From: JAHBTB01 sp964451255
Lineage (GTDB): Bacteria; Armatimonadota; Fimbriimonadia; Fimbriimonadales; Fimbriimonadaceae
Direction: 5' to 3'
Assembly (NCBI GenBank): GCA_964451255.1
Contig: CAYVHL010000001.1
Location: 186,001 to 250,000, forward strand
DNA length: 64,000 nt
A program made the position numbers and the translations under genes. Under the pieces are notes generated by a model that saw nothing but the letters and a program-made list of their open reading frames with translations, did no database searches and was not told the origin of the DNA. This document shows positions 23,786-32,467 of this stretch, one piece after another. The first letter of the stretch is position 1, and the number at the start of each line of letters is the position of its first letter.

Positions 23786-24044
23786 GGGTCGGCACCAGGG
23801 CCACTGCGACCACTTACCCCCATTCGGGAGTAGAACAAGTGGAAAAAGAAAATCCCCGCCGACCGCATCATCTTGTGTATTCTCACCGTCTCGAACACAA
23901 GATGGCGCGGTCACGGGAACGTGGCCGGGGCGCCAGCTCCACCCGAACGGCTTGCACCGGAGCGAGGGCGAAGCCGCCGAACTATGTCCTCGGCGACAGA
24001 CTCTCGGGCTAGGTGCACCCAGTTTGGGCCAAGGAAGGACTTTG
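23786..24044 (+). promoter_or_regulatory. long structured leader of nrdA
   Basis: The leader folds into strong elements. Hairpin A pairs CCACTT (23810) with AAGTGG (23837). A large stem pairs CCCC (23854) with GGGG (23927), GACCGC (23861) with GCGGTC (23907), and a perfect 10-bp CATCTTGTGT (23869) with ACACAAGATG (23895). A short reading frame crosses the region but its composition looks non-coding. It could be a riboswitch, a protein-binding leader or an attenuator. No known class was recognised. Confidence 0.5.
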
Positions 24045-27000
24045 ATGAGCAACATAAGACATGACCTCGAGTTGAAGCGCGCAGCGCTCCTGTCCCCGGG
24101 CGAACGCCCGAGCCCGAAGTGGGGCGAAGAGATCGCCCGACAACTGACGATCGACCGCAGCGTCCGCATCGTCGGCCCGGAGACTGAGCGAGACTTCCAA
24201 GTCGCCGAAGTCGGCAACATCATCAGCGACGCCATGGCCGCCGTAAGCCTGGCCCGAGGCGACGCAGACCTTGACAACGGAACCAACCGGGCCTTTGCCC
24301 AAAGCATCGCCGAGCAGGTCGTCGCCAAACTCGCCGGTCTGGCCGGCGACACGGTCAAGATCAGCGAATACGACCTCAGCGTCCTGATCGAAGCCGTGCT
24401 CGTCGAGGCTGGCGCCTTCGACGTCGCCAAGTCCCTGGTCACCCAGCGGGCGAACATCCCCCACGGCACCGCGGCCGCGACAGAGGTCAAGCTCATCCGC
24501 CGCAATGGCATGGTCGTGCCTTGGAGCACCGACAAAGTCGAGATCGCCGTACGTAAGGCTTTCTTGGCCCAGGGCCTCAACAGCGAACCGGCAGTAGAGG
24601 TCGCGCAGGCCGTCGGCGGACGAGTCCTGGCAATCGGTCAGAGCTACGTCAACATTGAGACCGTCCAAGACCTCGTACAAGAGGAACTTATGCGCGGCGG
24701 CCACTTCAAAGTCGCCGAGGCATACATTGTCTATCGTGCCCAGCGCGCGATGCTCCGTGCCCAGGAGGCGGCCAAACCCACGCGGGGCGACGACCAGTTC
24801 GCCCTCATTTCCGTCGTCACTGAGAACGGTAACACGGAGTTTTGGGATGGCGAAGACCTTCGCAGCCGCATCCAATACGCCATGATCGGCCTCAACCTCT
24901 CTTTGAGCGCCGAGAAGATCGAGGTCGAACTCCGACGGTCCGTCAACCAAGACATCCCCATCGACGACCTGCGCAAGCTTATCGTCCTGAACGCAAAGAG
25001 CCTGATGGAGCGCGATGCGGACTTTGCCTTCTTCGCGGGCCGAATCTTGCTCACCTATATCTATGAAGAGACCCTCGACTGGAACATCCTGCGTGATGGA
25101 GTCGACACTCTCAAACAAGCCCACCGGCGTGCCTTCTCTGCACACCTGCGCCGTGGCGTCGCGATTGGCCGGCTCAGAGAGGACATCCTAGACTACGATC
25201 TGGAAAGGCTGTCGGCCGCGCTTGACCCGACTGCTGACCTCGATTTCGACTTCCTTGGCATCCAAACCCTTTACGACCGTTATCTTATTACCGACAAGAC
25301 TAGCGGCTCGCACAAGCGGCTTGAGACTCCTCAGATATTTTGGATGCGCGTCGCCATGGGCCTCTTCAAAGATGAAGCCGACAAGGAGACCAGGGCGATC
25401 GAGCTCTACAACCTGTATAAATCGCGTCGGTTCTGCTCCTCGACGCCGACACTCTTTAACTCCGGCACGAACCGTTCACAGCTCAGCTCATGCTATCTCT
25501 ATAAGGTCGATGACAGCATTGAGAGCATCATGTTACGAGGCATCGCTGAAAACGCATTCCTCAGCAAGTGGGCAGGGGGCCTCGGCGGTTCGTGGACAAG
25601 CGTCCGCGGCACCGGCGGATACATCCAGGGCACCAATGGTGAGAGCCAAGGCGTCATCCCCTTCCTCAAGATGCACAACGACCAATTGGTCGCCGTCAAC
25701 CAGGGCGGCAAGCGCGCAGGAAGCGGTTGCGCCTTCTTGGAGAGCTGGCACAACGACATCTTCGACTTCCTGGAACTCCGACGTAACACCGGCGACGAAC
25801 GACGCCGGACGCACGACATGAACACGGCCAATTGGGTTCCGGACCTGTTCATGAAGCGCATGGAGGCCCGTTCACACTGGACACTATTCCGCTCCTGTGA
25901 TGTGCCGGACCTACACGATCTTTATGGGCTAGCCTTTGAGAAAAGGTATGAGGAATACGAGGCTTTGGTCGACAAGGGAGAGCTATGGGGGCGACGCATA
26001 GAGGCGCTTGAACTTTGGAAGGTCATGCTCAAGATGCTCTTCGAAACAGGGCACCCTTGGATCACATTTAAGGATCCCTGTAACCTGCGCTCACCGCAAG
26101 ACCATTGCGGGGTCGTACATAGTAGTAACCTTTGCACAGAGATAACGCTGAACACTAGTGCGGAGGAGACAGCAGTCTGCAACTTGGGCAGCATTGTGAT
26201 TGACAACCATCTCAAGGCAGACGGCTCCCTCGACCACGCCAAACTGCGCGAGACAGTCCGTATCGCTGTGCGGGCCCTAGACAACGTCATCGACATCAAC
26301 TTCTATCCCACCGAAGCCGCTAAGACCAGCAATATCCGGCACCGCCCGGTGGGCCTCGGGGTCATGGGTGTGCAGTACGCCCTGTTCAAGAAGCGCGTCG
26401 CCTTTGCCAGCCAGGAAGCTGTCGAATTCAACGACGAGATGATGGAGGCGATCGCCTTCTACGCCTATGAGGCGTCGTCCGACCTTGCCGCCGAGAGAGG
26501 CGTCTACTCTTCCTACAAGGGCTCTAAATGGGATCGAGGCCTCTTGCCTCAGGACACCCTCGAGATCCTTGAAAGAGAGCGCGGTGTAGAGGTCGAGGTC
26601 CCGCGAGGCGGAAGAATGGACTGGGAGCCTGTGCGGGAGAAGATCGCGAAACAAGGCATGCGGAACAGCAACGTCCTAGCGATCGCCCCCACGGCCACAA
26701 TCGCCAACATCATGGGCACCTCGCCTTGTATTGAGCCTGTCTTCAAGAACATGTTCGTCAAGTCGAACCTCTCGGGCGACTTCGTCGTCGTCAACCCCTT
26801 CATGGTTGAAGAGCTGAAGAACCTCGGCCTGTGGTCCAAGGCGGTGATCGATCAGATCAAATACTTCGACGGCGAACTGGGAAATGTCGAGGGCATCCCG
26901 GACGAAGTCAAGAAGAAGTATCTGACCGCTTTCGAGATACCGTATGTCTTCATCGTGGACGCCGCCGCCCGTCGCCAAAAGTGGATCGACCAAGCCCAGT

Positions 27001-27350
27001 CCGTCAACCTCTTCATTGGCAAGCCGGACATGAAGACGATCTCACACATGTACCGCCACGCCTGGCGCACGGGTGTCAAGACCACTTACTACTTGCGTTC
27101 CCAGGGGGCATCAAACATCGAGAAGGCCACCGTCGCAGTGGCGAAGTCAAAAGGTAGCCTGGTCACAGAGACCAGCCTAGCTGAAGATGCCAGCTTGTCC
27201 AATCCGGGAACAGGCGATCGTGGATTTGCCACGCTTGATGGCGAACCGGCCCCGACGACTGATGCCAAGAAGGTCTATACCGAAGCCGAACGTCAGGCGT
27301 GCTCCATCGAGGCGATGCTCAATGGTGAGGAGTGTGAAGCGTGTCAATAA
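24045..27350 (+). CDS. nrdA: class I ribonucleoside-diphosphate reductase, alpha subunit
   Basis: This 1101-residue enzyme reduces ribonucleotides for DNA synthesis. After about 130 residues of helical extension there is an ATP-cone (KLIRRNGMVVPWSTDKVEIAVRKAFL, about 145-240) and a second cone-like block (ALISVVTENGNTEFWDGEDLRSRIQYAM). Catalytic residues are visible: Cys483 (SSCYLYK), N-x-C697-x-E (SSNLCTEITLNTS), Cys712, and the radical-transfer pair Tyr1015-Tyr1016 (TTYYLRSQG). The C-terminal ECEACQ carries the swinging CxxC. The start at 24045 follows AAGGAAGGAC. The radical-generating NrdB is not in the window. A 240-bp second copy of its 3' end lies at 28504. Confidence 0.95.
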   Translation: MSNIRHDLELKRAALLSPGERPSPKWGEEIARQLTIDRSVRIVGPETERDFQVAEVGNIISDAMAAVSLARGDADLDNGTNRAFAQSIAEQVVAKLAGLAGDTVKISEYDLSVLIEAVLVEAGAFDVAKSLVTQRANIPHGTAAATEVKLIRRNGMVVPWSTDKVEIAVRKAFLAQGLNSEPAVEVAQAVGGRVLAIGQSYVNIETVQDLVQEELMRGGHFKVAEAYIVYRAQRAMLRAQEAAKPTRGDDQFALISVVTENGNTEFWDGEDLRSRIQYAMIGLNLSLSAEKIEVELRRSVNQDIPIDDLRKLIVLNAKSLMERDADFAFFAGRILLTYIYEETLDWNILRDGVDTLKQAHRRAFSAHLRRGVAIGRLREDILDYDLERLSAALDPTADLDFDFLGIQTLYDRYLITDKTSGSHKRLETPQIFWMRVAMGLFKDEADKETRAIELYNLYKSRRFCSSTPTLFNSGTNRSQLSSCYLYKVDDSIESIMLRGIAENAFLSKWAGGLGGSWTSVRGTGGYIQGTNGESQGVIPFLKMHNDQLVAVNQGGKRAGSGCAFLESWHNDIFDFLELRRNTGDERRRTHDMNTANWVPDLFMKRMEARSHWTLFRSCDVPDLHDLYGLAFEKRYEEYEALVDKGELWGRRIEALELWKVMLKMLFETGHPWITFKDPCNLRSPQDHCGVVHSSNLCTEITLNTSAEETAVCNLGSIVIDNHLKADGSLDHAKLRETVRIAVRALDNVIDINFYPTEAAKTSNIRHRPVGLGVMGVQYALFKKRVAFASQEAVEFNDEMMEAIAFYAYEASSDLAAERGVYSSYKGSKWDRGLLPQDTLEILERERGVEVEVPRGGRMDWEPVREKIAKQGMRNSNVLAIAPTATIANIMGTSPCIEPVFKNMFVKSNLSGDFVVVNPFMVEELKNLGLWSKAVIDQIKYFDGELGNVEGIPDEVKKKYLTAFEIPYVFIVDAAARRQKWIDQAQSVNLFIGKPDMKTISHMYRHAWRTGVKTTYYLRSQGASNIEKATVAVAKSKGSLVTETSLAEDASLSNPGTGDRGFATLDGEPAPTTDAKKVYTEAERQACSIEAMLNGEECEACQ

Positions 27351-27575
27351 CTACTAGTTCACTCTATATAGGCTCTAGCAAGTATTGCTTAAAGAAAACA
27401 AAGCATTCCAATACTACTCCACATTTCCGTCCACCTCATACTCTAGCAGGTAGTTCTACTAGAATTTGACAGCAAACAGAACACTAAAGCCGTCATCCTT
27501 ATGTAAACTCATCGTTGCTTTCTTGTCAAATCAAAAGAATTTGCATTGAGATTTGCCGAAGAGCAGAGGAAAACA
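27351..27575. other. AT-rich spacer between nrdA and a PEP-CTERM gene
   Basis: This stretch is much richer in A and T than its surroundings and has no coding signal. It contains TTGACA near 27464, a possible -35 for the PEP-CTERM gene, but no matching -10 was found. The composition break fits the idea that the segment up to 28503 was inserted. Confidence 0.4.
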
Positions 27576-28241
27576 ATGAAAATCATTCTCGGAATCGCCA
27601 CGGTCATACTTGGAGGAACCGCGTTCGCCCAGTCTGGCTCCCTTTATGTCGATGCCAAATCCAACATCTTTGGCTATGGAGTCGGTACCCCCGGCGGGGG
27701 GCTGCTCGCACCCTCCATCACCTTGAACCCTGGAACTGGTCGCACTTTCACCTTTGCCGCAGATGGAATGGCAGGATGGAACGGCAGTCTATACAACGGC
27801 CCCGATGGCGGCAATTTCTCTGCCTCGACCAACATCTCGGCCGTCGACCCGATCTCAGGCTATTCCGGCCCGCTCAGCGGCATGTTGGTTGGTGTTTTCA
27901 TCGAAGGGGGGGACATTTCGGGCTTGACTGCTCCTGGCGACATGCTGTACGGATCCCTTGCCGACTACGACCTGACCAGCTATTCCCCAGGGATCCGGCA
28001 GGTGTTCTTCATTGGTGACGGCATGACTACAACTTCCGTCGTCCAGAACTTTGCCGTGCCGGACTCAGCCTCCGCACTTGTCCTGGGCATCGCCGACGCG
28101 TTCGGCTTCAACGGCCCTCCCGGCTGGTACGACGACAACGTCGGCGGATACAACGTTACTTATAATGCGGTACCGGAGCCAGCGACGCTGGCAGTCCTTG
28201 GGCTCGGTGCACTGGCCCTGCGGCGGCGCAGGAACCGCTGA
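27576..28241 (+). CDS. PEP-CTERM sorted surface protein
   Basis: This 221-residue protein has a signal peptide (KIILGIATVILGGTAFAQ), a beta-rich Gly/Ser/Asp body and a C-terminal anchor VPEPATLAVLGLGALALRRRRNR (PEP motif, hydrophobic helix, arginine cluster). It should be handled by an exosortase at the inner membrane. No exosortase is encoded in the window. The start at 27576 follows AGAGGA. It lies on the segment bounded by the two copies of the nrdA 3' end. Confidence 0.88.
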   Translation: MKIILGIATVILGGTAFAQSGSLYVDAKSNIFGYGVGTPGGGLLAPSITLNPGTGRTFTFAADGMAGWNGSLYNGPDGGNFSASTNISAVDPISGYSGPLSGMLVGVFIEGGDISGLTAPGDMLYGSLADYDLTSYSPGIRQVFFIGDGMTTTSVVQNFAVPDSASALVLGIADAFGFNGPPGWYDDNVGGYNVTYNAVPEPATLAVLGLGALALRRRRNR

Positions 28242-28262
28242 CAAGCGGGCTTCAAGCGGATA

Positions 28263-28294
28263 GGGGGCTGCAGAATCCATGTCTGCGGCCCCCC
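28263..28294 (+). terminator. hairpin after the PEP-CTERM gene
   Basis: GGGGGC and GCAGA (28263-28274) pair with TCTGC and GCCCCC (28282-28293), apart from a single T-G mismatch. No T-tract follows. It probably ends the PEP-CTERM message. Confidence 0.6.
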
Positions 28295-28373
28295 GTCTTG
28301 CCGCTTGGTTGGATATCGGTGGCTTGAGATTCTCTCGAATCGATCCATGGCTATGAACGAGTAAAGTCTCCTC

Positions 28374-28493
28374 ATGGCCCGTCTTCGAATGGCTCCACCG
28401 GTATATGCCCTTGCCCAGACCAAGCTTGAGACCAACCATCAGCCACCCGGAGCCCTAAGGACCGGCGACAGGTTGGCCGTCATCGGCGACTAG
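28374..28493 (+). pseudogene. broken 5' copy of the SGNH hydrolase gene
   Basis: From the upstream GAGTAAAGTC box to codon 39 this segment closely matches the start of the hydrolase gene at 29428, including LAQTKLETNHQPP and GDRLAVIGD. It has lost most of the signal-peptide region, and the codon of the catalytic serine is TAG instead of TCG (28491-28493). It then breaks off within about eight bases of the nrdA-like fragment. It cannot make an enzyme. Confidence 0.85.
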
Positions 28494-28503
28494 ATCACAG
28501 AGG

Positions 28504-28743
28504 TCAAACATCGAGAAGGCCACCGTCGCCGTGGCGAAGTCAAAAGGTAGCCTGGTCACAGAGGCTAGCTTAGCTGAAGATGCCTCCTTGTCAAATCCGG
28601 GAACGGTCGATCGTGGATTCGCCACGCTTGATGGCGAACCAGCCCCGACGACGGACTCCAAAAAGGTCTATACCGAAGCCGAACGACAGGCATGCTCCAT
28701 CGAGGCGATGCTGAATGGTGAGGAGTGTGAAGCTTGCCAATGA
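28504..28743 (+). pseudogene. second copy of the nrdA 3' end (last 79 codons)
   Basis: This 240-base segment aligns without gaps to 27111-27350 and keeps the reading frame, the CxxC tail and a stop. Only about three residues differ (Thr to Ala, Gly to Val, Ala to Ser), while most base differences are silent. It has no promoter or start of its own beyond chance codons. The silent-change bias implies that both copies spent their history in working nrdA genes rather than one decaying in place. Confidence 0.88.
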
Positions 28744-28791
28744 GTATTGAGGCATAGCCTTTTTCGGTCAAGAATGCTATCTTCGCAAACA

Positions 28792-29376
28792 ATGAAGCAC
28801 TCCGCTTTGATTACAGCCTCCTTGCTCGCCATTTTCCTAATCGGGTGCGGCGGCCCTCATGTCGAGCTCAAGGGTGAGAACGGTGAGACGGTCAAACTGA
28901 ACAACAGCGGGCACATGGAGGTCACGGACAAGAATGGCAAGACCGCATCGATCGACGGCGGTCAAGGCAAGATGACCGTCCAGGACGCAAAGGGAACCAC
29001 GACGATGGAGTCCAAAGACGGCAAACTCAGCGTCAAGGGGCCCGAGGGCAACATGGAGATGAGCCCGGACGCGGTAAAGGAAGGCGACCTTGGAGTGCCC
29101 TTTTATCCCGGCTCGACAAGCGTCAACTCGCAAAAGACAACCACCAGTGGCAAGATGGCGCTTCTCAGTGTCCGTGAGACCGCCGACACGCCCGACAAGG
29201 TCGGTGAGTTCTACAAAGGCAAGTTCAAATCTGAGTCGAACGCCAATAGCACCCAAGGGGACACCCAGATGGTTGTCATGGCCGGCAAACTCGGTGACGG
29301 TCGCACTATTTCCCTGAACGCGAGCCAGGCCAAGGGAGCAAAAACGACGGTGACGATCGCTGTCGGGCAGGAGTGA
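28792..29376 (+). CDS. lipoprotein
   Basis: This 194-residue protein has a lipobox signal (LLAIFLIGCGG, Cys near 18). The first half is repetitive and beta-like (LKGENGETVKLNNSGHMEVTDKNGKTASIDGGQGKMTVQDAKGTTTMESKDGKLSV). It then has GVPFYPGSTSVNSQKTTTSGKMALLSVRETADTPDKVGEFYKGKF, which resembles domains seen in other bacterial lipoproteins of unknown role. The start at 28792 lies eight bases after an extended -10 box (TGCTATCTT). Confidence 0.75.
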   Translation: MKHSALITASLLAIFLIGCGGPHVELKGENGETVKLNNSGHMEVTDKNGKTASIDGGQGKMTVQDAKGTTTMESKDGKLSVKGPEGNMEMSPDAVKEGDLGVPFYPGSTSVNSQKTTTSGKMALLSVRETADTPDKVGEFYKGKFKSESNANSTQGDTQMVVMAGKLGDGRTISLNASQAKGAKTTVTIAVGQE

Positions 29377-29427
29377 ACCGAGGGGCTGCCAAGCTGAACC
29401 GGGGCCATGAGGGAGTAAAGTCTTCTC

Positions 29428-30693
29428 ATGGCCCGAATCTCGGTGGTCCCGTCGGTTCTCCTTGCCCTGTTCCCGACCGTCGTCCTTGCCCAGACCAAGC
29501 TTGAGACCAACCATCAGCCACCCGTAACCCTAAGGATCGGCGACAGGTTGGCCATCATCGGCGACTCGATCACAGAGCAGAAGCTCTACTCCCGCATGAT
29601 GGAGTCCTACTTGACGCTCTGCCGGCCCGAGCTCAAGGTCGACGTCCGTCAACTCGGCTGGAGCGGTGAGACCGCCACCGGGTTTGTCAACCGGATGCAA
29701 GACGACTGCCTTCGGTTCAAGCCGACCGTAGCCACAACCTGCTACGGCATGAACGACCATGGCTACAGGAAGTACGAGCCGTCGATCGGGGACACATACA
29801 GGACGCAAATGTCCAAGATCCTCGACGCGTTCGCGGCCAACAACGTCAGGACAGTCGTGGGCTCACCCGGCATCGTCGGCAAGAAGCCGACCTGGGTACA
29901 GGGCACCGGCACGATCGAGGACATGAACGACGGCCTCGCCCACCTACACAACATCGGGCTGGACTTGGCTCGCGAACGCGGCCTTGGGTTTGCCACCGTT
30001 TACGAAGACATGTCCATGCTACGGGATAAGGCCAAGAACGTGTGGGGCACCAAGCTCGAGGCTAGCGGCGCGGACGGTGTCCACCCGGGAGCGGCGGGCC
30101 ACCTCGCTATGGCCTACGCATTTCTTGAATCACTCGGGATGGGAACACAGGAACTCGCCCGGTTTACGGTCGACTTAGCCAAGAAGAAGGCCATTGCCAC
30201 TGACGGACACAGTGTGACCAGCTTTGACGGTAAGAACCTCAAGATCCACAGTACTCGCTATCCATTTGTCCTCCAGGGAAGTGAGAACCCGACCAACTCA
30301 TCTCTGGAAGCGGCAAAGTTCATTCCGTGGAATCAAGACCTGAACAGGTTCATGCTCGTCGTGAAGGGGGCCAAAGCCCAAAGATATAACGTCAAATGGG
30401 GACAGGCCACCAAGACGTACACACGGGAACAACTCGCAGCGGGCGTCAACTTGGCTGCGGACTTTCCAACCAACCCGTTCTCGGATGCGTTCGCGGCATG
30501 CCGCGACGCGATTGGGGCCAAGCAGGCCTATGAGACCGAGCAGATCAAGATGATATTCCGCAGTGCCGAATACAAGGCCCATCCGGATTGGTACTTTGGC
30601 GACACCGAGCGTGTCAGAGCCTCTCTTCAGTCCGTCGTCCACTCCAAGTTCGTGCCCGTCGACCACACGATCACCATTACGGTCGCCAAATGA
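29428..30693 (+). CDS. secreted SGNH/GDSL-family hydrolase
   Basis: This 421-residue exported protein has a signal peptide ending near LAQ. The SGNH fold shows block I with the nucleophile in IGDSITE (Ser47), GWSGETATG (block II), YGMNDHG (block III Asn) and DGVHPGAAGH (Asp and His of block V). Such enzymes deacetylate sugars or cleave esters. A C-terminal domain follows after residue 250. The ATG follows TAAAGT by six bases. A truncated copy of its 5' end is at 28374. Confidence 0.88.
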   Translation: MARISVVPSVLLALFPTVVLAQTKLETNHQPPVTLRIGDRLAIIGDSITEQKLYSRMMESYLTLCRPELKVDVRQLGWSGETATGFVNRMQDDCLRFKPTVATTCYGMNDHGYRKYEPSIGDTYRTQMSKILDAFAANNVRTVVGSPGIVGKKPTWVQGTGTIEDMNDGLAHLHNIGLDLARERGLGFATVYEDMSMLRDKAKNVWGTKLEASGADGVHPGAAGHLAMAYAFLESLGMGTQELARFTVDLAKKKAIATDGHSVTSFDGKNLKIHSTRYPFVLQGSENPTNSSLEAAKFIPWNQDLNRFMLVVKGAKAQRYNVKWGQATKTYTREQLAAGVNLAADFPTNPFSDAFAACRDAIGAKQAYETEQIKMIFRSAEYKAHPDWYFGDTERVRASLQSVVHSKFVPVDHTITITVAK

Positions 30694-30709
30694 CGATGAA
30701 ACCAAGAGT

Positions 30710-31315
30710 TCAAGGCTTTTCGCTGGTGGCGTCTTCGTAGGGGAAATCCGCCATCAGAAGCTTGCGTACTTCCCGGATCCAAGATATCCGCGCCTCCGTC
30801 TCCTTGAAAGCCCCGATGATAGCTAGTTCCCCGAACCTGTCCCCCAACTCGACATGAAGCCTTTTGGTGGACTCAAGCTTTGACAACATATGGCCAAGCT
30901 CGGTCTCGACAAAGTCGAGATAGCTGAAGACCTCATCCTTGGTGAGGACCTCCATGAAGTAGAACCTCGTCCGGAGCGTGTCGAGGTTGGTCGACACTTC
31001 CCCCTCGTCCAGCGGTGGTCTGAGCCATTCCTGCAATGCACGCCGCCCAGCAGGGGCCAATCTGTACCTCTTGTCGGCGTAGTTGACAAAGCCCGCCTTG
31101 GCCAAACGCTTCATCAACGGATAGATCGATCCCGCCTTGCTTCGAAAGGCCAGGGTCGAAGACGACGAGAACTCGAGGACTACCGCATGAGCTCGGCATG
31201 GCCCCAGCCTCAACAAGATGCCGAGCACCGTATGCTCCAGAGGCGTCAACTCCCGACCCAAGCCCACTCGGTGATTATCCCCGCTGGGCGCTTCCATGAG
31301 AGACTTGACGTCCAT
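30710..31315 (-). CDS. PadR family transcriptional regulator
   Basis: This 201-residue protein has the PadR winged helix at about residues 25-95 (ELTPLEHTVLGILLRLGPCRAHAVV, AGSIYPLMKRLAKAGFVNYADKRYRLAPAGRRALQEWL). A C-terminal helical dimer domain follows (FYFMEVLTKDEVFSYLDFVETELGHMLSKLE). It is divergent from the sialidase gene across a 39-base gap, so it may control that gene and itself. A clear palindromic site was not found there. Confidence 0.85.
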   Translation of the reverse strand: MDVKSLMEAPSGDNHRVGLGRELTPLEHTVLGILLRLGPCRAHAVVLEFSSSSTLAFRSKAGSIYPLMKRLAKAGFVNYADKRYRLAPAGRRALQEWLRPPLDEGEVSTNLDTLRTRFYFMEVLTKDEVFSYLDFVETELGHMLSKLESTKRLHVELGDRFGELAIIGAFKETEARISWIREVRKLLMADFPYEDATSEKP

Positions 31316-31354
31316 GCACCGACACGATTCTGCTCACGAGCCAAAATATAGAGG

Positions 31355-32443
31355 ATGCTGACCACACTTCTTGCCGCCGCGTCGATAGCCGGGACGACGA
31401 CGACCGTCTTCGCCGCCGGGGACGGAGGCTTCCAGCAAATACGCATTCCCAGCGTCGTGCGGACGAACTCAGGGACGCTCCTCGCCTTCGCCGAAGGCCG
31501 CGCAGATGTGAAGACCGACCAGGAGATGAACCGGATCGTGTTGCGTCGGAGCACCGATGAAGGCAAGTCATGGGGTGACCTCCAGATCGTGGCCGACCCG
31601 GGAAAGGACTGTTTCAACAACCCCTGCGCGGTGGTCGACCGCCGCAACGGTCGCGTCCTCCTTATGTTCCAGCGCTACCCGAATGGGCTCAGGGAGGCAG
31701 GCGGCAAACTCAAGCCGGGAGTGAAAGGTGCGGACATCGTCTCGACCTTGGTCACCCAATCGGACGACGACGGTAAGACGTGGTCGCCACTCCGTGACAT
31801 CACGGGCGAAGTCAAGAGACCGACGGTCGCCACGACGGTGGCAAGCGGCCCGGGTGTCGGTATCCAACTTCAGAAGGGCCCGCACAAGGGCCGCTTGGTC
31901 TTCCCCATGAACCAGGGGCCGTTCTACCAGTGGCAGATATACGCCGCTTATAGCGACGACGGCGGCCAGACATGGAAGTACGGCCAAGACGCCCCCGGCG
32001 CCATGCTCGTGACCGCCAACGGCCAATACCGGAGCCAAGTCAACGAGGTTCAATGTGCCGAGGCCTCCGACGGTTCGATCATCATGATCAGTCGGCAATA
32101 CGCCGGCCGAACGTGCCGTCGGGCTGCCGTAAGCCGCGACGGCGGCCAGACGTGGTCGGACATACGCGAACTGCCCGAGTTGACCGATCCCAGTTGCATG
32201 GGAAGCGTCGTGCGGCTTTCCGATGGTCGGTTGCTCTACAGCGGCCCCGATGCTTCCGACCGATCGCGCGGCACGGTCTGGACGAGCCGCGACGGCGGCA
32301 AGACTTGGCCGCTGAAGCGTCTGATCGAACCGCGGGAGTTCGCCTATTCCGTACTTGTGCCCCTGTCCGCCGGAAAGGTCGGGTGCCTATACGAGACGGA
32401 CGGATACAAGAAGATCGTCTTCGCCGACCTCGGCAAAATGTGA
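31355..32443 (+). CDS. secreted sialidase-family protein (GH33-like)
   Basis: This 362-residue protein has a signal peptide (MLTTLLAAASIAGTTTTVFA) and a six-bladed propeller. The Arg-Ile-Pro motif is RIP at 30-32. Five Asp-box repeats (S-x-D-x-G-x-x-W) are visible: STDEGKSWG, SDDDGKTWS, SDDGGQTWK, SRDGGQTWS and SRDGGKTWP. It probably removes sialic acid or a related sugar, though many such proteins act on other glycans. TATAGA lies just before the start. Confidence 0.85.
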   Translation: MLTTLLAAASIAGTTTTVFAAGDGGFQQIRIPSVVRTNSGTLLAFAEGRADVKTDQEMNRIVLRRSTDEGKSWGDLQIVADPGKDCFNNPCAVVDRRNGRVLLMFQRYPNGLREAGGKLKPGVKGADIVSTLVTQSDDDGKTWSPLRDITGEVKRPTVATTVASGPGVGIQLQKGPHKGRLVFPMNQGPFYQWQIYAAYSDDGGQTWKYGQDAPGAMLVTANGQYRSQVNEVQCAEASDGSIIMISRQYAGRTCRRAAVSRDGGQTWSDIRELPELTDPSCMGSVVRLSDGRLLYSGPDASDRSRGTVWTSRDGGKTWPLKRLIEPREFAYSVLVPLSAGKVGCLYETDGYKKIVFADLGKM

Positions 32444-32467
32444 CCCGACACAGAGGTCACCGACGAA

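Noticed and set aside
23838..24012. A small gene (GTGGAAAAAGAAAATCC...) in the nrdA leader
   Set aside because: Its product is Arg-rich and resembles a random translation of GC-rich DNA. The bases form perfect helices that explain the sequence better as RNA.
28531..28743. A stand-alone small protein from the nrdA tail copy
   Set aside because: It has no promoter or ribosome site of its own, and its whole sequence is explained as a displaced gene end.
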